Shown here: positions 16,581 to 20,715 of the stretch, one piece after another
Numbering within the stretch: the stretch's first letter is position 1
How the letters are laid out: each line of letters begins with the position of its first letter
Assembly: GCA_002388885.1 (NCBI GenBank)
Contig: DGNI01000015.1
Span: 14,329 to 35,043, forward strand
Direction of reading: 5' to 3'
Source: Parvularculaceae bacterium UBA4496
Lineage (GTDB): Bacteria; Pseudomonadota; Alphaproteobacteria; Caulobacterales; Parvularculaceae
Length of the DNA: 20,715 nucleotides
Translations under genes and position numbers: made by a program
The notes under the pieces: generated by a model
Database searches by the model: none
What the model saw: only the letters and a program-made list of their open reading frames with translations
Told to the model about the DNA's origin: nothing

Positions 16581-16981
16581 CAAAAGGGTCAACCGCTTTG
16601 AAAAATGGCGGCTGTCATTGCGGCGCCGTCCGGTGGGAGGCGGCGCTCGCCGATGACATCATAGCCGATGAATGCAACTGTTCCATCTGCGCGCAGGTCG
16701 GCTTTCAGCATGTCATCGCGCCGAAATCAAAATTCCGGCTCGTAAAAGGCGACGACAACCTCATCGAGTATCGTTTCAACACCGGAGCTGCGAAGCACTG
16801 GTTTTGCAAAACCTGCGGCGTCAAATCATTTTATGTGCCGCGGTCAAATCCTGACGGATACTCATTAAACTTGCGGTGCATGGATGCGTCGCAGTTTTCG
16901 TCCATACAAGTTCGCCCATTCGATGGCCAGAACTGGGAAAAAAACGCGGACAAACTCGCGCATCTGTCAAAAGACTCCTAG
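16577..16981 (+). CDS. GFA-family (CENP-V/GFA domain) zinc-binding protein
   Basis: The protein has 134 residues. It carries the GFA cysteine pattern: [10 protein letters not shown] (CxC) at about residues 11-20, ECNCSIC (C-x-C-x2-C) at about 32-38, and FCKTCG (C-x2-C) at about 76-81, which bind structural and catalytic zinc. The founding member activates formaldehyde with glutathione, but many relatives are uncharacterised, so no reaction is assigned. The GTG start overlaps the transporter stop by four bases (GTGA), a sign of translational coupling. Its stop shares bases with the stop of the convergent neighbouring GFA gene. Confidence 0.85.
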   Translation: MTKGSTALKNGGCHCGAVRWEAALADDIIADECNCSICAQVGFQHVIAPKSKFRLVKGDDNLIEYRFNTGAAKHWFCKTCGVKSFYVPRSNPDGYSLNLRCMDASQFSSIQVRPFDGQNWEKNADKLAHLSKDS

Positions 16982-17475
16982 TCCGTTTTTGGCGTCCAAT
17001 TAATGGTGTCGTGATCGGGGTGCTGCCAGTTCGATGTTTTGATAGACTGAACCGCCTGATCGCCCGCATAGGCGGTCGTCTCTCCGTAGCTTTCCACCTC
17101 CGTAATTCCGGCAAACCATGGAACGCGAGATTCCGTTCCCATCTGCATGACTGGTGGGAATTTCTCTGGGTGATCGAGCGAGCCGATGGTCAGGTTGACC
17201 CTGTCATGTACGAGCGAGTTGTAAAAAAGCGGCGTGCCGCAATCCGCGCAAAATCCGCGTTCTGCATGATCCGAGCTTTTGAAAATAGCGGGCTTGCCAC
17301 GGGTCCATTTCAGTTTGTCATCGGGCGCTGCGACAAGCGCGGCGAAAATATTGCCGACGGCTTTCTGGCACATGCGGCAATGACACAAATGTGCATTGTC
17401 GAGCATTTCAGTTGCATGATAACGCACGGCCCCGCATTGGCATCCGCCGCTGACTTCGATGCTAATGGTTTTCAT
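16978..17475 (-). CDS. Second GFA-family zinc-binding protein, convergent with the first
   Basis: The protein has 165 residues. Zinc ligands appear in GGCQCGAVRYHA (CxC) near residues 10-21, HLCHCRMCQKAVG (C-x-C-x2-C) near 29-41, and GFCADCGTPLFY (C-x2-C) near 73-84. It is longer than its neighbour at the C terminus, with TESRVPWFAGI and a Trp-rich tail. It is clearly a paralogue at motif level but diverged in sequence, and it may act on a different substrate. ATG 17475 has AAGGC seven bases upstream. The 53-base gap to the divergent glycosylase gene leaves little room, so the two promoters likely overlap. Confidence 0.87.
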   Translation of the reverse strand: MKTISIEVSGGCQCGAVRYHATEMLDNAHLCHCRMCQKAVGNIFAALVAAPDDKLKWTRGKPAIFKSSDHAERGFCADCGTPLFYNSLVHDRVNLTIGSLDHPEKFPPVMQMGTESRVPWFAGITEVESYGETTAYAGDQAVQSIKTSNWQHPDHDTINWTPKTD

Positions 17476-17528
17476 GGCGACGCCTTTTCAGTGGATGAAG
17501 TTTTTCAACGTGATGGTATAGCGTTTTG

Positions 17529-18137
17529 ATGGCCGCGAAAAAACAGAGCCTCACGTCATTGTTAAGCGACATCCGCGCCTGCCGCCTGTGTGCCGAAGCG
17601 CCGGAAGGCGCACCGCTGCCGCATGAGCCGCGCCCGGTGTTGCAGGTCTCAAAAACCGCGCGCGTTGCCGTCTTCGGTCAGGCGCCGGGAAATCTCGTTC
17701 ATCAAAGCGGCAAGCCGTTTACCGACCCTTCGGGCGTGCGTTTGCGCGAATGGATGGGCGTGAGTGATGTAGAGTTCTACGACGCAAAACGCGTTGCGGT
17801 GATCCCAATGGGATTCTGCTTTCCGGGATATGACGCCAAAGGCGGAGACCTGCCGCCGCGCAAGGAATGCGCGCGCGCGTGGCGACAACAACTGATGGAC
17901 GCGCTGCCCAGCCTTGAATGCGCAATTCTTGTAGGCGGATATGCACAGAAATGGCATCTTGGAGCGAGCGCGGAGAAAACGCTGACCGCGACCGTCAAAA
18001 AGTGGCGAGATTTCACGCCACGCTATTTCCCGACGCCGCATCCGTCATGGCGCAATAATGCGTGGCTTAAGCAAAATCCGTGGTTCGAGACGGAGCTGCT
18101 GCCGGAGTTGCGCAAACGATTACGCGCTTTGCTCTAA
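17529..18137 (+). CDS. Uracil-DNA glycosylase superfamily protein with probable Fe-S cluster
   Basis: The protein has 202 residues from ATG 17529; a TTG at 17526 also exists. FGQAPGNLVHQSGKPFTDPS at about 49-68 is the glycosylase motif 1, but with Gln where family 4 enzymes have Glu (GEAPG). HPSWRNN at 171-177 is motif 2. Cys18 and Cys21 (ACRLC) with Cys97 and Cys114 (C-x16-C) reproduce the 4Fe-4S ligand spacing of family 4 and 5 enzymes. It may excise uracil or another damaged base, but the changed motif makes the activity and substrate uncertain. Its stop overlaps the convergent lysozyme gene. Confidence 0.85.
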   Translation: MAAKKQSLTSLLSDIRACRLCAEAPEGAPLPHEPRPVLQVSKTARVAVFGQAPGNLVHQSGKPFTDPSGVRLREWMGVSDVEFYDAKRVAVIPMGFCFPGYDAKGGDLPPRKECARAWRQQLMDALPSLECAILVGGYAQKWHLGASAEKTLTATVKKWRDFTPRYFPTPHPSWRNNAWLKQNPWFETELLPELRKRLRALL

Positions 18138-19030
18138 CGGCGATATTGTCGCCAGTCATCGATGCGGGCGAAAATCACAAACAACACGGCGAGAATAATC
18201 AGGATCAAGAGCGCGAACTGCACCTGCGCTTCTACAGCATGAACTTCATGTTTCGATGGTCGGTCGGCTGGCACCTCAACCATCTCGCCGGTTTCACCGC
18301 TGTCGGCGCCGTTGCTATTCGTCTCGCTGGACGGCGGGGTTGAGCCTTCGCCGGCGCTCGGGTTTTCCGTCATGCCCTGACCGGTCTCGATATTAGTTTC
18401 GATCTGGTCAAGTTCCTCGGCGTTGTCGCGGCCAATGGTTGAAGAGGCAACACCAGCGCCGCCGGCGATGGTTGCTCCTTGCACGGTCCGGCTTTCAGCA
18501 ACGTTGCCGCGCCGCGGACCTTCTTCGACCGCTTCGGCGCGGGAATTCTCTTCGATATCCTCTGGGTCGCGCACGCGGACCGGTTCGGTTGGTGCAAGAA
18601 ACAGCGCACGCTCCGCCGCGCGCCGCCGGGTCAGGCCCAGCACCTCGCGCAGAACGCCGCCGACCGTCGCCTTGTTCCACCAGGTAATTGCATCCGCCGC
18701 GCCAACCCGGTCGCCGCGATTGAGCCGCTTCAGCGCTGTTGAGCCGCGAAAGGCGCCGGCCCCCACATTGTAGACAAAACTCACAAGCGCATCGAATTCG
18801 TTCTGGTTGAGCGGTACTTTGACGGCGCTATCGACGGCCTGCTCTCGAGGACGCAAATCACGCTTTAAAAGTTCTTCCGCGTCGCGCTCGGAGATTTTCA
18901 TGCCCGGCTGGACGTCGTCGCCCGTGTGGCCGTAGCCGATGGTCCAAATCCCGGCGATATCCTGATAGGCCTCCAACTCCAGGCCTTCGAAACGCTTGAT
19001 CAGTTCAATTCCGCTGTCTGAAATCCTCAC
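18134..19030 (-). CDS. GH24 lysozyme (muramidase) with C-terminal membrane anchor
   Basis: The protein has 298 residues from GTG 19030, chosen because GGGAG lies seven bases upstream and MRISDSGIELIKRFEG is the usual GH24 N terminus. An ATG at 19063 adds 11 residues with no ribosome binding site. Glu15, Asp24 and Thr30 reproduce the T4 lysozyme Glu11/Asp20/Thr26 triad with identical spacing, and WTIGYGHT and ALVSFVYNVGAGAFRGST follow. Residues about 1-150 form the lysozyme domain. About 150-265 is an acidic, Gly/Ser/Thr/Glu-rich linker, and residues about 272-288 form one hydrophobic helix, with an Arg-rich tail (RIDDWRQYRR). No signal peptide is visible. Phage lysozymes of this type usually lack such an anchor. 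No holin, spanin or other phage gene adjoins it. It cuts the glycan strands of peptidoglycan if exported. Confidence 0.88.
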   Translation of the reverse strand: MRISDSGIELIKRFEGLELEAYQDIAGIWTIGYGHTGDDVQPGMKISERDAEELLKRDLRPREQAVDSAVKVPLNQNEFDALVSFVYNVGAGAFRGSTALKRLNRGDRVGAADAITWWNKATVGGVLREVLGLTRRRAAERALFLAPTEPVRVRDPEDIEENSRAEAVEEGPRRGNVAESRTVQGATIAGGAGVASSTIGRDNAEELDQIETNIETGQGMTENPSAGEGSTPPSSETNSNGADSGETGEMVEVPADRPSKHEVHAVEAQVQFALLILIILAVLFVIFARIDDWRQYRR

Positions 19031-19195
19031 GGAAAAGCTCCCACACCCCGCTACAGCCTGCATACTAGCCGTAAATCGGGGCGAAAAGTAGGAGATTGGA
19101 GCCGGAATTTCACGTCTTGACGCGCACGATATGTTGATGGGAGCTGGCCAAAAGCAGCATGTTTGAATGGTGAGAATTCCCGCAAAAACGGCGGT

Positions 19196-19600
19196 TTATG
19201 GATTTTTAGCTGGTGCGGGCTCGCTATCCATCTTGTTTGAAAGGCCTGAAAGTTGGCGAAATCCGGGCGAGACGGCCCCAGGACAGGCGCCATTCAGCAA
19301 CAGATATTGATGCGAAACCTGGGCTTCAAAAGTCGCGGTCAGTACGCGCAAATCAGAAAGCAGCGTGGCGTCGACGTCGCGGTAAGCGCTGCGGTCAGCG
19401 GCGAGCGCCTGAATTGAACGGGCGTGCGAGGCGGCGAGGCGGGCTTTCTCGGCCTGATAGGGCGCAATATCATCAGCGCGACCGTTGGCGATCGCCTCAT
19501 TTTCCTTGCCGATGATTTCGTTCAGCGCTTCGGTGACGCTGATCAGTGAGCGCACGCAGTTCGCCGCGTTGTAATCGCAATCGAATTGAACGGTGCTCAT
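19196..19600 (-). CDS. FlgN-family-like flagellar accessory protein (tentative)
   Basis: The protein has 134 residues from ATG 19600, with GGGGA seven bases upstream; a TTG two codons earlier is less likely. It is almost entirely helical up to about residue 105: LISVTEALNEIIGKENEAI and YQAEKARLAASHARSIQAL resemble the repeated Leu/Glu pattern and EKxRLA motif of FlgN-type export chaperones and of the small FlbY-like flagellar proteins in Caulobacter relatives. The tail from about 108 is Pro/Gly/Ser-rich and probably disordered. I cannot confirm the family without a profile search. No other flagellar gene is inside the window. The neighbours are the anchored lysozyme and, divergently, dksA. 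Confidence 0.55.
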   Translation of the reverse strand: MSTVQFDCDYNAANCVRSLISVTEALNEIIGKENEAIANGRADDIAPYQAEKARLAASHARSIQALAADRSAYRDVDATLLSDLRVLTATFEAQVSHQYLLLNGACPGAVSPGFRQLSGLSNKMDSEPAPAKNP

Positions 19601-19956
19601 CGTCAAATCCCCGGAGCGGATGGCCGGCTTCTTGCTTTCCGCACGGCCGCTGAGAGGTAGCTATAGGGCAGCGCAGAAAACAAAGGCTTGTGGATTTGAT
19701 TGAAATTGTATTTATGTGCGGCAACCATGCGTCCGTTGATGCCGCAGCGCAGCGAAACTCCTGCGCCGACGCTGCGCGTGCGTGCTGTTCCTTCGCGGTG
19801 AAACGCAAAATCAATCTTTCAATTTTATGCAGTTCGCCGCCCTCGCGCAGCGCCGGGAAATCCGTGCTTGAGCCTCGGGGGGGGCATCGCTATAGAGAGC
19901 CGCGACTCGTCGGCGGATGGGGTCGTTGAGTTGGGACTAAAGCAGGGAGAAACTGC
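19601..19956. other. 356-bp divergent intergenic region between the FlgN-like gene and dksA
   Basis: I see no gene in it. It contains a GC-rich stretch, an AT-rich patch around 19694-19716 and a run of eight G at 19877-19884. It holds the dksA promoter candidate described separately. No clear promoter for the FlgN-like gene was found on the minus strand; a sigma-54-type GG/GC element was looked for by eye and not seen. Confidence 0.5.
19868..19896 (+). promoter_or_regulatory. Candidate sigma-70-type promoter for dksA
   Basis: TTGAGC (19868-19873) and TATAGA (19891-19896) are separated by exactly 17 bases, with an eight-G run inside the spacer. The expected transcript start near 19903 would leave a leader of about 54 bases before ATG 19957. 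Confidence 0.5.
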
Positions 19957-20373
<417 letters not shown>

Positions 20374-20395
20374 TTTACGATCCCAATAACCCTAC

Positions 20396-20424
20396 TTGCA
20401 GTCAGGCCCTGACAGGACTATATG
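20396..20424 (+). promoter_or_regulatory. Candidate promoter with palindromic spacer upstream of the cold-shock gene
   Basis: TTGCAG (20396-20401) and TATATG (20419-20424) have a 17-base spacer. The odd palindrome GTCAGGCCCTGAC (20401-20413) fills most of the spacer, where an operator would block polymerase. Both boxes match consensus only partly. The implied leader before the cold-shock ATG would be about 200 bases. Confidence 0.35.
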
Positions 20425-20467
20425 CGGCCACGCAATTTCTGTTTTGGGCCGCAGCCGAACCGCGGCC
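20423..20467 (+). other. Three-part GC inverted repeat with two alternative hairpins in the cold-shock leader
   Basis: TGCGGCC (20423-20429), GGCCGCA (20447-20453) and GCGGCC (20462-20467) share one central arm. It can pair upstream (7 bp, 17-base loop) or downstream (6 bp, 9-base loop), but not both. If transcription begins near 20431, only the downstream pairing is in the RNA. A further hairpin CCCCG/CGGGG lies at 20556-20571. Confidence 0.4.
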
Positions 20468-20555
20468 GACTCTACCAAGTCTGCCAGAAGCTGGCGTCAA
20501 ACCCCGCTTCGATTTCGACCTCTTCCAAGACATGAGTTTGCGCTAACCGGCTTCG

Positions 20556-20571
20556 CCCCGAAAAGGCGGGG
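20556..20571 (+). other. Hairpin in the cold-shock gene leader
   Basis: CCCCG (20556-20560) and CGGGG (20567-20571) flank loop AAAAGG, 59 bases before the ATG. No T-run follows. It may be part of an mRNA leader structure or a weak end point for dksA. Confidence 0.3.
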
Positions 20572-20629
20572 TCATCTTCGCCGTGCGGGGGTTCCCGTCC
20601 GGCGCGCCTAATGTCGAAGGAGACGAGAA

Positions 20630-20715
20630 ATGGCGACTGGAACAGTTAAATGGTTCAACACTCAAAAAGGCTACGGCTTCATTCAGCCGGATGACGGCGG
20701 CAAAGACGTGTTCGT
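20630..20715 (+). CDS. Cold-shock domain protein, CspA family (5' part only)
   Basis: The gene runs off the window end after 28 full codons. It begins [24 protein letters not shown] is the family start and KGYGFI is the RNP1 single-strand nucleic acid-binding motif, with the aspartates of [10 protein letters not shown] leading into RNP2. Members act as RNA chaperones that melt mRNA structure, some induced by cold. AAGGAGACGAG before ATG 20630 is a strong ribosome binding site. Which csp paralogue this is cannot be told from the fragment. Confidence 0.95.
   Translation, partial: MATGTVKWFNTQKGYGFIQPDDGGKDVF

Noticed and set aside
16876..17529. 217-residue plus-strand open frame across the second GFA gene
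   Set aside because: It is antisense to a gene with all the zinc cysteines and has no recognisable domain.
19031..19063. Lipoprotein-like AVAGC sequence at the extended lysozyme N terminus
   Set aside because: It has no positively charged or hydrophobic region before the cysteine and no ribosome binding site. The GTG at 19030 is a better start.
18134..19063. Lysozyme gene as a sign of a prophage
   Set aside because: No holin, spanin, terminase, capsid, tail or integrase gene is nearby, and the C-terminal anchor and linker are unlike typical endolysins.

Overview
The window reads as a gene-dense stretch of a GC-rich Gram-negative chromosome, most likely an alphaproteobacterium. The main clues are a DksA whose zinc finger keeps one cysteine of four (the C-x2-T, S-x2-A version I associate with alphaproteobacteria), a FlgN-like flagellar chaperone candidate in that style, a FadL-type outer-membrane protein ending in Phe, and short or overlapping gene junctions. 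I see no integrase, transposase, CRISPR array, prophage block or origin. The class assignment is inference from protein style; I could not search a database.

Region 1 (1-7400) is mostly metabolic. A minus-strand SLC13-type permease with two internal TrkA-C domains diverges from a flavin reductase that is translationally coupled to a 3-hydroxyisobutyrate dehydrogenase-family reductase. A 34-bp inverted repeat lies between the divergent genes. Next come a FadL-like porin and an acyl-CoA dehydrogenase, which together suggest uptake and oxidation of fatty acids or other hydrophobic acids. A GNAT acetyltransferase resembling AAC(6') enzymes and a TRIC/UPF0126 membrane protein follow closely.

Region 2 (7400-10400) holds tRNA-Gly(TCC), tRNA-Leu(TAA), a structured 330-bp gap, and the most distinctive gene of the window: a secreted 767-residue protein with seven roughly 44-residue propeller-like repeats, each carrying a CX4C cysteine pair, followed by an M6-like zinc metalloprotease domain with an embedded EF-hand loop. 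A strong hairpin terminator closes it.

Region 3 (10500-16600) is housekeeping: dusA (TTG start) with a TSUP exporter 3 bp downstream, a stand-alone fabH, a convergent phosphomannomutase/phosphoglucomutase, and a NupC-type nucleoside transporter.

Region 4 (16577-19100) is very compact. nupC overlaps a GFA-family gene by 4 bp, which meets a second, convergent GFA-family gene at a shared CTAG stop. A uracil-DNA glycosylase-superfamily gene then converges on a GH24 lysozyme gene with overlapping stops (CTAA). The lysozyme has an intact E/D/T catalytic triad, no signal peptide and a single C-terminal membrane anchor.

Region 5 (19196-20715) has the FlgN-like gene, divergent from dksA, and then the first 86 bases of a cold-shock protein gene preceded by a leader with competing GC-rich inverted repeats.

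No single multi-gene novel system is evident. The best candidates for something under-described are the propeller-EF-hand-M6 protease and the tail-anchored lysozyme beside a possible flagellar gene.
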